This document shows positions 1 to 6,200 of a stretch of DNA of 6,200 bases, in pieces (position 1 is the first letter of the stretch; each line of letters begins with the position of its first letter). The position numbers were made by a program, and so were the translations under genes. The stretch comes from JBEAOO01 sp041164825 (lineage in GTDB: Bacteria; Pseudomonadota; Gammaproteobacteria; Burkholderiales; Burkholderiaceae_C). Under the pieces are notes generated by a model, which ran no database searches, was not told the DNA's origin, and saw only the letters and a program-made list of their open reading frames with translations. The stretch spans positions 1 to 6,200 of the forward strand of contig JBEAOO010000043.1 in the NCBI GenBank assembly GCA_041164825.1. Direction: 5' to 3'.

Positions 1-943
1 GGCTGGCAAACAGGCACAGGTAGAGTTGGCCCTCGGTGGACAAGCGCGCGCGGTTGCAGTCGCCGCAAAACGCCTGCGTCACACTGGAGATCACGCCCAC
101 CTCGCCCGCGCCATCGGCGTGTCGCCAGCGCTGCGCGGTTTCACCCGGCGCGCTGGCGTGCAGCGGCTCCAGCGCAAACGAGCCCTGGATGCGGTCGATC
201 ACCTCGCGCGACGGCAGCACCTCGTTCATGCGCCAACCATTGGTGGCGCCGACGTCCATGTACTCGATGAAGCGCAGCACCACGCCTGTGCCGCGGAAAT
301 GATGGGTCATGGGCACGATCTCGGCGTCATTGGTGCCTCGTTTGACCACCATGTTGACCTTCACCGGCCCCAGGCCCACGGCCTGTGCGGCCTCGATGCC
401 GGCCAGCACATCGGCCACCGGAAAGCCCACATCGTTCATGCGCTGAAACACCGAGTCGTCGAGGGCATCAAGGCTGACGGTGATGCGCTGCAAGCCGGCG
501 TCTTTCAGCGCGCGGGCCTTGCGGGCGAGCAGTGAGCCGTTGGTGGTCAGCGTGAGGTCGAGCGCTCGCCCCTCGGGCGTGCGCAGCTCGGCCAGCATCG
601 AAATCAGGTGTTCAATGTTTTTGCGCAGCAGCGGTTCGCCCCCGGTGAGCCGAATTTTTTGCACGCCCTGGGCGACAAAGATGCTTGCCAGGCGGGTGAT
701 TTCCTCAAAGCTCAGCAGCTCGGCGTGCGGCAAAAACGGGTGCGAGTTGTCGAACACCTCCTTGGGCATGCAGTAGCTGCAGCGGAAGTTGCAGCGGTCG
801 GTCACCGAGATGCGCAGGTCGCGCAGCGGGCGCTGCAGGGTGTCGAGCAACGGCGCTTCCCAGGCACTGCCGTCTGCCGGCGGCACGCGCATGGCCAAGC
901 CGCGTGGGCGCAAATCAGTGAGGGGAATGACGCGGTCTGTCAT
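1..943 (-). CDS. moaA: GTP 3',8-cyclase MoaA (molybdenum cofactor biosynthesis), C-terminus cut off by window edge
   Basis: This is a radical S-adenosylmethionine (SAM) enzyme that converts GTP to 3',8-cyclo-7,8-dihydro-GTP, the first step of molybdopterin synthesis in the cytoplasm. Reading the minus strand from ATG 943-941 gives 314 residues with no stop before the window edge. The radical-SAM cluster motif CNFRCSYC places cysteines at 51, 55 and 58. The SAM-binding GGEP follows at 101-104, then TLTTNG near 131-136 and a FIEYMD segment near 225-230. The second, substrate-side cluster is visible as Cys293, Cys296 and Cys310 (CX2CX13C), with the arginine-rich CNRARLS segment between. Both clusters are therefore intact. 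Family members of this type run to about 370 residues, so roughly 55-60 C-terminal residues, including the usual terminal Gly-Gly, lie outside the window. No good Shine-Dalgarno sequence precedes the chosen ATG. An internal Met18 is possible, but residues before it fit the N-terminal extension common in proteobacterial MoaA. The identity is secure and the exact start is less so. Confidence 0.96.
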   Translation of the reverse strand, partial: MTDRVIPLTDLRPRGLAMRVPPADGSAWEAPLLDTLQRPLRDLRISVTDRCNFRCSYCMPKEVFDNSHPFLPHAELLSFEEITRLASIFVAQGVQKIRLTGGEPLLRKNIEHLISMLAELRTPEGRALDLTLTTNGSLLARKARALKDAGLQRITVSLDALDDSVFQRMNDVGFPVADVLAGIEAAQAVGLGPVKVNMVVKRGTNDAEIVPMTHHFRGTGVVLRFIEYMDVGATNGWRMNEVLPSREVIDRIQGSFALEPLHASAPGETAQRWRHADGAGEVGVISSVTQAFCGDCNRARLSTEGQLYLCLFAS

Positions 944-967
944 GGGCCGCGATTGTGCCTGTGGGCT

Positions 968-990
968 GGGGCCATTGCGGCCACGGCCCC
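968..990 (-). other. GC-rich inverted repeat between the peptidase gene and moaA
   Basis: The 63-bp gap between the peptidase stop codon and the moaA start contains GGGGCC (968-973) and GGCCCC (985-990). They can form a 6-bp stem with an 11-nt loop, and further GGCC copies inside allow alternative pairings. No T run follows on the minus strand, so it does not qualify as an intrinsic terminator. It could lower read-through, or be a chance product of GC-rich sequence. With no terminator and no clear moaA promoter in the gap, co-transcription of the two genes remains plausible. Confidence 0.3.
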
Positions 991-1006
991 GCTGGCAGTG
1001 CGGTCG

Positions 1007-1717
1007 TCAGCGCGTGGGTGCGGCGGGCAGGGTGCTGGCGCTGTTGCCGAGCAAGGCGGCGCTGTCGGCGCTCACCGCAGCCGCATTGGCCGCCGCCGCA
1101 GCGGCATTGCCCGGCCGACGGGCGCCAGTGAAACGCTGCGCCCAGTAGGAGAAACGCATGTCTTCGACGCGCACCACCGAGCCGGTGCGTGGCGAATGGA
1201 TGAACTTGCCCTCGCCGACATAAATGCCCACGTGCGAAAAGGTGTTGCGCAAGGTGTTGAAGAACACCAGGTCACCCGGCTTGAGTTCGTCCCGTTTGAC
1301 GGCGATGAGACCCGGTGCGTTGGCCTGTTCTTCAGCGCGACGCGGCAGCAGCAGGCCCAGGCTGTGTTCAAACACATGGCGGGTGAAGCCGCTGCAGTCG
1401 AAACCGGTTTCGGCGCTGGTGCCGCCCATGCGGTAGGGCACGCCGAGGAAGTTCATGGCCGAGAGCACCATGTCCGAGGCGCGGTCGCGCATCGACTGCA
1501 CGAACTCGGGCGAGGGCTTGACCACCGAGGTGACCGAATTGGTTACGCCAGAGAGATCGGGCAGGTTGCGCGGGTTGAGCAAGCCCTTTTCACCCAAGAA
1601 GCGCGACACCGCGTCCGCCGCGGGCGGCGCTTCGTCTGGCGCTGCGACTGCCGAGCCCAGCGCAGCGCACAGGGCGATGGCCAGGAGTTTGGGCAGGAGC
1701 AGGCGGCTTTTTTGCAT
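1007..1717 (-). CDS. Exported C40-family (NlpC/P60) cysteine peptidase, probable cell-wall hydrolase
   Basis: NlpC/P60 enzymes cleave peptide bonds in peptidoglycan stem peptides, typically D-gamma-glutamyl-diaminopimelate links. Reading from ATG 1717-1715 gives 236 residues. Residues 1-26 look like a Sec signal peptide: a basic start (MQKSR), a Leu/Ala-rich core and a probable signal peptidase I site near AVAA-PDEA. There is no lipobox cysteine at the cleavage site, so a periplasmic rather than lipoprotein product is expected. A linker of about 55 residues precedes the catalytic domain (about 82-198). Catalytic Cys108 lies in the FDCSGF motif, His162 in SHVGIYVG, and a third polar residue, His174, in FIHSP. 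LKPGDLVFF is also typical of the family. The tail (about 203-236) is Ala/Ser-rich and looks disordered. In-frame ATGs at 1729, 1765 and 1810 are alternatives, but 1717 gives the cleanest signal peptide and none has a convincing ribosome binding site. Family assignment is firm; the exact substrate and any gene name are not. Confidence 0.92.
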   Translation of the reverse strand: MQKSRLLLPKLLAIALCAALGSAVAAPDEAPPAADAVSRFLGEKGLLNPRNLPDLSGVTNSVTSVVKPSPEFVQSMRDRASDMVLSAMNFLGVPYRMGGTSAETGFDCSGFTRHVFEHSLGLLLPRRAEEQANAPGLIAVKRDELKPGDLVFFNTLRNTFSHVGIYVGEGKFIHSPRTGSVVRVEDMRFSYWAQRFTGARRPGNAAAAAANAAAVSADSAALLGNSASTLPAAPTR

Positions 1718-1724
1718 CGGGCGC

Positions 1725-1753
1725 ACCATAACGGAGCCAGCGCCGTGCGTCAA
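1725..1753 (-). promoter_or_regulatory. Candidate sigma-70 promoter for the C40 peptidase gene
   Basis: On the minus strand TTGACG (1753-1748; 5 of 6 to the -35 consensus) is followed after exactly 17 bp by TATGGT (1730-1725; 4 of 6 to the -10 consensus). Transcription would be expected to begin about 6-8 nt after the -10 box, around 1719-1717, right at the ATG that best starts the signal peptide. The spacing is ideal, but the -10 match is modest and no start site has been mapped. Confidence 0.4.
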
Positions 1754-1936
1754 GGAAAAAACCATATGTTTCAAGCACTTGCATCCGCATTCGCCGGTGT
1801 TTTCCCGCACTCAAGAAGCATGTCGGAGCGATGGTTTCGGCAAGTGTGCCGCCAAGTGACAGTGCAGCGTCAGCCTGCCGCGCTGCAATGCAGGGCTGTG
1901 ACTGGGGGGCTTTGGCCCGCGCTGAACAAACGACCC

Positions 1937-1942
1937 GAGGAG
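1937..1942 (+). promoter_or_regulatory. Ribosome binding site of prpE
   Basis: GAGGAG lies 8 nt before ATG 1951, an excellent Shine-Dalgarno match at normal spacing. It decides the start against the in-frame ATG at 1831, which would add 40 residues with no family resemblance. Confidence 0.85.
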
Positions 1943-1950
1943 ACAACACC

Positions 1951-3873
1951 ATGACCACGAAGCACGCGACGGACCACGCAACAAGCTACGCCGAATTTCA
2001 CCGCCGCTCGATCGACGACCGGGATGGGTTTTGGGGCGAACAGGCCGAGTTGATCGATTGGCACCAGCCTTACGACCAGGTGTGCGACTACTCGAACCCG
2101 CCGTTCGCCACGTGGTTTGCAGGTGGCTTGACCAATCTGTGCCACAACGCGGTGGATCGGCACTTGGCCACGCGCCCGGACCAAAACGCGCTGATCTTCG
2201 TCTCCACCGAGACCAACACCGAGGTGGTCTACAGCTTCCGCCAACTGCACGCCGAGGTGCAGCGCATGGCGGCCATTCTGTTGGCGCAAGGCGTCGCCAA
2301 GGGCGACCGCGTGTTGATCTACATGCCGATGATTGCCGAGGCCTGTTTTGCGATGCTGGCCTGCGCGCGCATTGGCGCCATTCACTCGGTGGTGTTTGGC
2401 GGCTTTGCCAGCCACGCGCTGGCCAGCCGCATTGACGATGCCCAACCCAAGGCCATCGTCAGCGCCGACGCCGGCATGCGCGGCGGCAAGGTCGTGCCCT
2501 ACAAGCACCTGCTCGACGACGCCATTTCGCTCAGCGCCCACAAGCCCGCGAAGGTGGTGATGGTCAACCGCGGCCTGGCCGAGTTCAACAAGGTGGACGG
2601 CCGCGACGTGGACTATGCGGCTTTGCGCGAGCAGCACCTCAATACCGTGGTGCCGGTGGAGTGGGTGGAGAGCAGCCACCCCAGCTACATCCTCTACACC
2701 AGCGGCACCACCGGCAAGCCCAAGGGCGTGCAGCGCGACACCGCGGGCTACACCGTGGCCCTGGCCGCGTCCATGAAGCACATCTACATGGGCCTTCCGG
2801 GAGAGACTTTTTTCAGCACCTCCGACATCGGCTGGGTGGTGGGCCACAGCTACATCATCTATGGCCCGCTGATCAACGGCATGGCCACCATCATGTTCGA
2901 AGGTCTGCCGATCCGGCCCGACCCGGGCATCTGGTGGAGCTTGGTCGAGAAGTACAAGGTGAGCGTGATGTTCAGCGCGCCCACGGCCGCGCGCGTGCTC
3001 AAGAAGCAAGACCCGGCCTACCTGACCAAATATGACCTGAGCAGCCTGAAGGCGCTGTTCCTGGCGGGCGAGCCGCTGGACGAACCCACGGCCACCTGGA
3101 TTGCCGACGCGATCAACAAGCCCATCATCGACAACTACTGGCAGACCGAAACCGGTTGGCCCATCATGGCCATCTGCAATGGCGTGGAGCCTGCGCCCAC
3201 CAAGTTCGGCTCGCCCGGCAAGGCCGTGTATGGCTACGATGTGAAGCTGATGGATGAGGTCACGGCCGAGGAGATCACCGAGCCCGGCAAGAAGGGCGTG
3301 ATCGCCGTGGAGGGCCCGTTGCCGCCGGGCTGCTTGCAGACCATCTGGGGCGACGACGACCGCTTTGTCAAAACCTATTGGTCGAGCATCCACGGCAAGG
3401 TGATGTACAGCACCTTCGACTGGGGCGTGAAAGATGCCGATGGCTACTTCTTCATCTTGGGCCGCACCGACGATGTGATCAATGTGGCCGGCCACCGCCT
3501 GGGCACGCGCGAGATCGAAGAAAGCATCAGCAGCCACGCCAACATCGCCGAGGTGGCGGTGGTGGGGGTGGCCGATCAGCTCAAAGGCCAGGTGGCGGTG
3601 GCGTTTGCGGTGCTGAAAGACCCGAGCCACGCCGCCTCGCCCGAGCAGGCCAAGAAGCACGAGGCAGAGATCATGAAAGTGGTGGACGACCAGCTGGGCG
3701 CCGTGGCCCGCCCGGCGATGGTGAAGTTTGTCAGCGTGCTGCCCAAGACGCGCAGCGGCAAGCTGCTGCGCCGCGCGATCCAGGCGGTGTGCGAAGGGCG
3801 CGATCCAGGCGACCTGACCACCATGGAAGATCCGGCTGCGCTGCAGCAGGTCAAAGACACCGTCGGTCGCTGA
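1951..3873 (+). CDS. prpE: Propionate--CoA ligase PrpE (AMP-forming)
   Basis: This cytoplasmic ligase uses ATP and CoA to turn propionate into propionyl-CoA through a propionyl-AMP intermediate, normally feeding the methylcitrate cycle. The product has 640 residues, close to the enterobacterial enzyme (about 630). The N-terminal acetyl-CoA-synthetase-like segment (FWGEQAELIDW, about 27-37) comes first. The adenylation core carries YTSGTTGKPKG at 249-259 and NYWQTETGW at 395-403. The hinge and C-terminal subdomain carry FDWGVKDADGYFFILGRTDD at 489-508 and AGHRLGTREIEE at 513-524. The adenylation lysine is Lys604 in PKTRSGK (598-604). PrpE is favoured over acetyl-CoA synthetase by NYWQTETGW in place of the usual Acs WWQTETG, by the GLPIRPDPGIWW segment, and by a C-terminal CEGRDPGDLTT stretch that I recall as characteristic of PrpE. 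In Salmonella the equivalent lysine is acetylated to switch the enzyme off, so similar control is possible here. No prpB, prpC, prpD or prpR is in view, so it appears to be a stand-alone gene ended by its own terminator. Some activity on acetate cannot be excluded from sequence. Confidence 0.95.
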   Translation: MTTKHATDHATSYAEFHRRSIDDRDGFWGEQAELIDWHQPYDQVCDYSNPPFATWFAGGLTNLCHNAVDRHLATRPDQNALIFVSTETNTEVVYSFRQLHAEVQRMAAILLAQGVAKGDRVLIYMPMIAEACFAMLACARIGAIHSVVFGGFASHALASRIDDAQPKAIVSADAGMRGGKVVPYKHLLDDAISLSAHKPAKVVMVNRGLAEFNKVDGRDVDYAALREQHLNTVVPVEWVESSHPSYILYTSGTTGKPKGVQRDTAGYTVALAASMKHIYMGLPGETFFSTSDIGWVVGHSYIIYGPLINGMATIMFEGLPIRPDPGIWWSLVEKYKVSVMFSAPTAARVLKKQDPAYLTKYDLSSLKALFLAGEPLDEPTATWIADAINKPIIDNYWQTETGWPIMAICNGVEPAPTKFGSPGKAVYGYDVKLMDEVTAEEITEPGKKGVIAVEGPLPPGCLQTIWGDDDRFVKTYWSSIHGKVMYSTFDWGVKDADGYFFILGRTDDVINVAGHRLGTREIEESISSHANIAEVAVVGVADQLKGQVAVAFAVLKDPSHAASPEQAKKHEAEIMKVVDDQLGAVARPAMVKFVSVLPKTRSGKLLRRAIQAVCEGRDPGDLTTMEDPAALQQVKDTVGR

Positions 3874-3897
3874 TTCAGCGACACCGCATCCGCGCAC

Positions 3898-3925
3898 AAC
3901 AGGCCACCCCGAGTGGCCTGTTTTT
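3898..3925 (+). terminator. Intrinsic terminator of prpE
   Basis: CAGGCCAC (3900-3907) pairs perfectly with GTGGCCTG (3913-3920) around the 5-nt loop CCCGA. Two flanking A-T pairs extend the stem, and it is followed at once by TTTTT (3921-3925). It starts 24 nt after the prpE stop codon. The minus strand has no comparable T run, so it acts in the plus direction and separates prpE from icd. Confidence 0.9.
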
Positions 3926-3945
3926 CGCCGCCGCGGCCTTCAAAA

Positions 3946-3956
3946 ATCCGGCCAAT
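3946..3956. repeat. 11-bp direct repeat, copy 1
   Basis: ATCCGGCCAAT occurs here and again, identical, at 4105-4115. Both copies are in the prpE-icd spacer, about 159 bp apart. The first lies shortly after the prpE terminator. It could be a regulator half-site, but two short copies are weak evidence. Confidence 0.45.
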
Positions 3957-3974
3957 GCTGCGCAGGGCCGAGAG

Positions 3975-4021
3975 CCGGGCCGGGAAATGAAAAAAAACCT
4001 GAATTTCCGGCCTGGATTTTT
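3975..4021 (+). terminator. Second terminator-like hairpin upstream of icd
   Basis: The arm at 3975-3988 (CCGGGCCGGGAAAT) pairs with 4003-4015 (ATTTCCGGCCTGG). This gives 13 base pairs including one G-T wobble, with one bulged G. The loop is 14 nt and A-rich. A TTTTT run (4017-4021) follows one base after the stem. The shape fits an imperfect intrinsic terminator read on the plus strand, either as a backup to the prpE terminator or as an attenuator if transcription starts before it. The long loop and bulge make it less certain than the first. Confidence 0.45.
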
Positions 4022-4104
4022 CACATCGCGAAGTTTCATTTCGTTCGCAGGGCTTGGCGGCTCTGCGGGCAACGCAAAATCATGCATCTTCCGCGCGAGC
4101 CCTG

Positions 4105-4115
4105 ATCCGGCCAAT
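4105..4115. repeat. 11-bp direct repeat, copy 2
   Basis: This is the second copy of ATCCGGCCAAT, overlapping the left arm of the GGCCAA/TTGGCC inverted repeat about 75 bp before the icd start codon. The first copy is at 3946-3956. Confidence 0.45.
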
Positions 4116-4125
4116 TTTTGGCCAA
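4109..4125. promoter_or_regulatory. Inverted repeat, possible operator upstream of icd
   Basis: GGCCAA (4109-4114) and TTGGCC (4118-4123) are perfect inverted arms around TTT. The right arm is also part of the 8-bp palindrome TTGGCCAA (4118-4125). It lies about 70 bp upstream of the icd start, a suitable place for a regulator site or a small leader hairpin. The regulator is unknown and the assignment is speculative. Confidence 0.3.
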
Positions 4126-4180
4126 GATGAAGCCCCGACACGGCGCCCGTGCGGACTGCGACACCCCACCATCCCAATCT

Positions 4181-4184
4181 GGAG
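4181..4184 (+). promoter_or_regulatory. Ribosome binding site of icd
   Basis: GGAG lies 7 nt before ATG 4192. It supports this start, which also gives the family-typical N-terminus with IIYTLTDEAP at residues 8-17. Confidence 0.75.
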
Positions 4185-4191
4185 ATCGACG

Positions 4192-6200
4192 ATGAGCGAC
4201 AAGCAGCCCACCATCATTTACACCCTGACTGACGAGGCGCCGATGCTGGCGACCTGCGCGTTTTTGCCCATCATCCGCACCTTCGCGGCGCCCGCTGGCA
4301 TCAACGTGGAAACCGGTGACATCTCGGTGGCTGCACGCGTGTTGGCCGCCTTCCCGGAAGCGCTGACCCCTGAGCAGCGCGTGCCCGACACCCTGGCTGC
4401 ACTCGGCCAGTTGACGCTCAAGCCCGACGCCAACATCATCAAGCTGCCCAACATCAGCGCCTCGGTGGGCCAACTGGTGGCCGCCATCAAGGAGCTGCAA
4501 GGCAAGGGCTACGCGCTGCCGGACTACCCCGAGGCGCCCAAGACCGACGAAGAAAAAGCCATCCGCGCGCGCTATGCCAAGTGCACCGGCTCGGCCGTGA
4601 ACCCGGTGCTGCGTGAAGGCAACTCCGACCGCCGCGCGCCCAAGGCGGTGAAAGAGTTTGCCCGCAAGCACCCGCACAGCATGGCCGAGTGGAGTCAAGC
4701 CTCGCGCTCGCACGTGTCGCACATGCACAGCGGCGATTTCTATCACGGCGAAAAATCGATCACGCTCGACAAAGCGCGTGACGTGAAGATGGAGCTGATC
4801 ACCACCAGCGGCAAGACCATCGTGCTGAAGCCGAAGGTGTCGCTGCTGGACCGCGAGGTGATCGACAGCATGTTCATGAGCAAGAAGGCCTTGCTCGAGT
4901 TCTACGAAAAAGAGATCGAAGACGCGCGCAAGACCGGCGTGATGTTCTCGCTGCACGTGAAGGCCACGATGATGAAGGTCTCGCACCCGATCGTGTTCGG
5001 TCACTGCGTGAAGATCTTCTACAAGGACGCGTTCGAGAAGCACGCCAAGCTGTTTGAAGAGCTGGGTGTGAACGTCAACAACGGCATGGCCGACCTGTAC
5101 GGCAAGATCGCCACGCTGCCACAAAGCAAGCAAGACGAGATCAAGCGCGACCTGCACGCCTGCCACGAGCACCGCCCTGAGCTGGCCATGGTCGACTCGG
5201 CCAAGGGCATCACCAACTTCCACTCGCCCAACGACGTGATCGTTGATGCGTCGATGCCGGCCATGATCCGCAACGGCGGCAAGATGTGGGATGCCAACGG
5301 CCGCCTGAAGGACGTGAAGGCCGTGATGCCGGAATCGACCTTCGCCCGCATCTACCAAGAAATCATCAATTTCTGCAAATGGCACGGCGCGTTTGACCCG
5401 AAGACCATGGGCACCGTGCCCAACGTCGGCCTGATGGCGCAGCAAGCCGAAGAGTACGGCTCGCACGACAAGACCTTCGAGATCAGCGAAGACGGCGTGG
5501 CCAACATCACCGACCTGAACACCGGCGAGGTGTTGCTGTCGGAGAACGTCGAAGCCGGCGACATTTGGCGCATGTGCCAGTGCAAGGACGCCGCCATCCG
5601 CGACTGGGTGAAGCTGGCCGTCAACCGTGCTCGCAACTCCGGCATGCCGGTGGTGTTCTGGCTCGACTCGTACCGCCCGCACGAAGCGCAGCTGATCACC
5701 AAGGTCAAGATGTACCTGCACGAGCACAACACGGCCGGTCTGGACATCCAGATCATGAGCCAGGTGCGTGCGATGCGTTACACCCTGGAGCGCGTGGTGC
5801 GTGGCCTCGACACCATCAGCGCCACCGGCAACATCCTGCGCGACTACCTGACCGATCTGTTCCCCATCATGGAACTCGGCACCAGCGCCAAGATGCTGTC
5901 CATCGTGCCCCCGATGGCCGGTGGCGGCATGTATGAAACCGGTGCCGGCGGCTCGGCCCCGAAGCACGTGCAGCAGCTGGTGGAAGAAAACCACCTGCGC
6001 TGGGACTCGCTGGGTGAATTCCTGGCGCTGGCCGTGAGCCTGGAAGACCTGGGTCTGAAGACCGGCAACAACAAGGCCAAGGTGCTGGCCAAGACGCTGG
6101 ACGCCGCCACGGGCAAGCTGCTGGACAACAACAAGGGCCCGAGCCCGAAGACCGGCCAGCTGGACAACCGCGGCAGCCAGTTCTATCTGGCCATGTACTG
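4192..6200 (+). CDS. icd: Monomeric-type NADP-dependent isocitrate dehydrogenase, C-terminus cut off by window edge
   Basis: This TCA-cycle enzyme oxidatively decarboxylates isocitrate to 2-oxoglutarate, producing NADPH in the cytoplasm. The window shows 669 residues without a stop. The monomeric family is about 740 residues, so roughly 70 are missing. Monomeric IDH is unrelated in length and has little sequence similarity to the roughly 415-residue dimeric Icd. Recognisable segments are IIYTLTDEAP (8-17), GSAVNPVLREGNSDRRAP (133-150), ARKHPHSMAEWS (157-168), FHSPNDVIVDASMPAMIR (343-360) and GNILRDYLTDLFPIMELGTS (546-565). From memory of the Azotobacter vinelandii structure, substrate and metal ligands correspond to Ser134, Asn137, Arg141, Arg147, Lys257, Asp352, Tyr422, Arg550, Asp551 and Asp555. 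NADP contacts correspond to His592 and Arg603. All are present, so an active enzyme is expected. The gene has its own ribosome binding site and lies behind the prpE terminator. The symbol icd is also used for the dimeric form; idh is an alternative. Confidence 0.96.
   Translation, partial: MSDKQPTIIYTLTDEAPMLATCAFLPIIRTFAAPAGINVETGDISVAARVLAAFPEALTPEQRVPDTLAALGQLTLKPDANIIKLPNISASVGQLVAAIKELQGKGYALPDYPEAPKTDEEKAIRARYAKCTGSAVNPVLREGNSDRRAPKAVKEFARKHPHSMAEWSQASRSHVSHMHSGDFYHGEKSITLDKARDVKMELITTSGKTIVLKPKVSLLDREVIDSMFMSKKALLEFYEKEIEDARKTGVMFSLHVKATMMKVSHPIVFGHCVKIFYKDAFEKHAKLFEELGVNVNNGMADLYGKIATLPQSKQDEIKRDLHACHEHRPELAMVDSAKGITNFHSPNDVIVDASMPAMIRNGGKMWDANGRLKDVKAVMPESTFARIYQEIINFCKWHGAFDPKTMGTVPNVGLMAQQAEEYGSHDKTFEISEDGVANITDLNTGEVLLSENVEAGDIWRMCQCKDAAIRDWVKLAVNRARNSGMPVVFWLDSYRPHEAQLITKVKMYLHEHNTAGLDIQIMSQVRAMRYTLERVVRGLDTISATGNILRDYLTDLFPIMELGTSAKMLSIVPPMAGGGMYETGAGGSAPKHVQQLVEENHLRWDSLGEFLALAVSLEDLGLKTGNNKAKVLAKTLDAATGKLLDNNKGPSPKTGQLDNRGSQFYLAMY

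Larger units (their letters stand above)
1718..1950. other. Divergent intergenic region between the peptidase gene and prpE
   Basis: This stretch of about 230 bp holds the 5' ends of two divergent genes. On the left is the candidate minus-strand promoter for the peptidase. For prpE I see no convincing -35/-10 pair and no good sigma-54 (GG/GC) element. A CATATG palindrome lies at 1763-1768. CACTTGC (1776-1782) is repeated inverted as GCAAGTG (1840-1846), but such a short match may be chance. Open frames crossing the region lack ribosome binding sites and recognisable protein sequence. Confidence 0.5.
3926..4191. other. Intergenic region upstream of icd: leader with repeats, no gene seen
   Basis: Together with the terminator this makes a 318-bp gap without a recognisable gene. 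It contains a second terminator-like hairpin (3975-4021), an 8-A run (3990-3997), a duplicated 11-mer and a GGCCAA/TTGGCC inverted repeat. A possible but poor promoter is TTGGCG (4054-4059) with CAAAAT (4075-4080), whose 15-bp spacing is short. Open frames crossing it on both strands show no family features. The icd promoter must lie here if the upstream terminator is efficient. Confidence 0.6.

Noticed and set aside
26..535. 169-codon plus-strand open frame opposite moaA
   Set aside because: It lies wholly inside moaA on the other strand and has low-complexity His/Ala/Arg composition.
1831..1950. Upstream in-frame ATG that would extend PrpE by 40 residues
   Set aside because: It has no Shine-Dalgarno sequence and the extra residues do not resemble the family. 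ATG 1951 has GAGGAG at good spacing.
608..1954. 448-codon plus-strand open frame opposite moaA and the peptidase gene
   Set aside because: It spans two real minus-strand genes and their gap, has no recognisable domain, and is explained by third-position GC bias.
1590..1958. 122-codon minus-strand frame crossing the divergent intergenic region
   Set aside because: It overlaps the N-terminal part of the peptidase gene in another frame and shows no conserved motif or ribosome binding site.
1870..3897. 675-codon minus-strand open frame opposite prpE
   Set aside because: It is a mirror of prpE in high-GC sequence, with His/Gly/Ala/Arg-rich translation, no domain motifs and no ribosome binding site. 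The plus strand encodes a clear PrpE.
3378..4130. 250-codon plus-strand frame running from inside prpE across the terminator
   Set aside because: It is an Arg/Gly-rich out-of-frame reading of prpE that continues through the terminator and spacer, with no protein features.
4036..5994. 652-codon minus-strand open frame opposite icd
   Set aside because: It is an antisense shadow of icd, rich in His, Val, Gly and Arg, without family features. The plus strand encodes an intact monomeric isocitrate dehydrogenase.

Overview
The window looks like ordinary chromosome from a high-GC betaproteobacterium, most likely Burkholderiales and plausibly Comamonadaceae. This is inferred from strong G/C preference at third codon positions and from the gene set: a long-form MoaA, a PrpE-type propionate--CoA ligase and a monomeric-type NADP isocitrate dehydrogenase. 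I could not run a database search, so the taxonomic call is an inference. I see no transposase, integrase, phage gene, CRISPR array, tRNA or rRNA.

Layout. The left part is read on the minus strand. moaA (molybdenum cofactor synthesis) runs off the left edge and lacks its C-terminus. About 60 bp upstream of it on the same strand is a gene for an exported NlpC/P60 (C40) cysteine peptidase, probably a peptidoglycan hydrolase. A divergent intergenic region of about 230 bp then separates the peptidase gene from prpE, which is read on the plus strand. prpE ends in a strong intrinsic terminator. A 318-bp intergenic region follows, rich in inverted repeats and including a second terminator-like hairpin. 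The last gene, icd, encodes monomeric isocitrate dehydrogenase and runs off the right edge, with roughly 70 residues missing.

How the genes relate. prpE and icd both serve central carbon metabolism. PrpE activates propionate to propionyl-CoA, which usually enters the methylcitrate cycle, and isocitrate dehydrogenase makes 2-oxoglutarate and NADPH in the TCA cycle. A terminator and a long leader separate them, so they are probably independent transcription units. The other prp genes are not visible here. The peptidase and moaA are functionally unrelated but may be co-transcribed.

No novel multi-gene system is evident. The parts that deserve a second look are non-coding: the prpE-icd spacer, with its tandem terminator-like hairpins, repeated 11-mer and palindrome, and the peptidase promoter, whose position suggests a leaderless or very short-leader mRNA.
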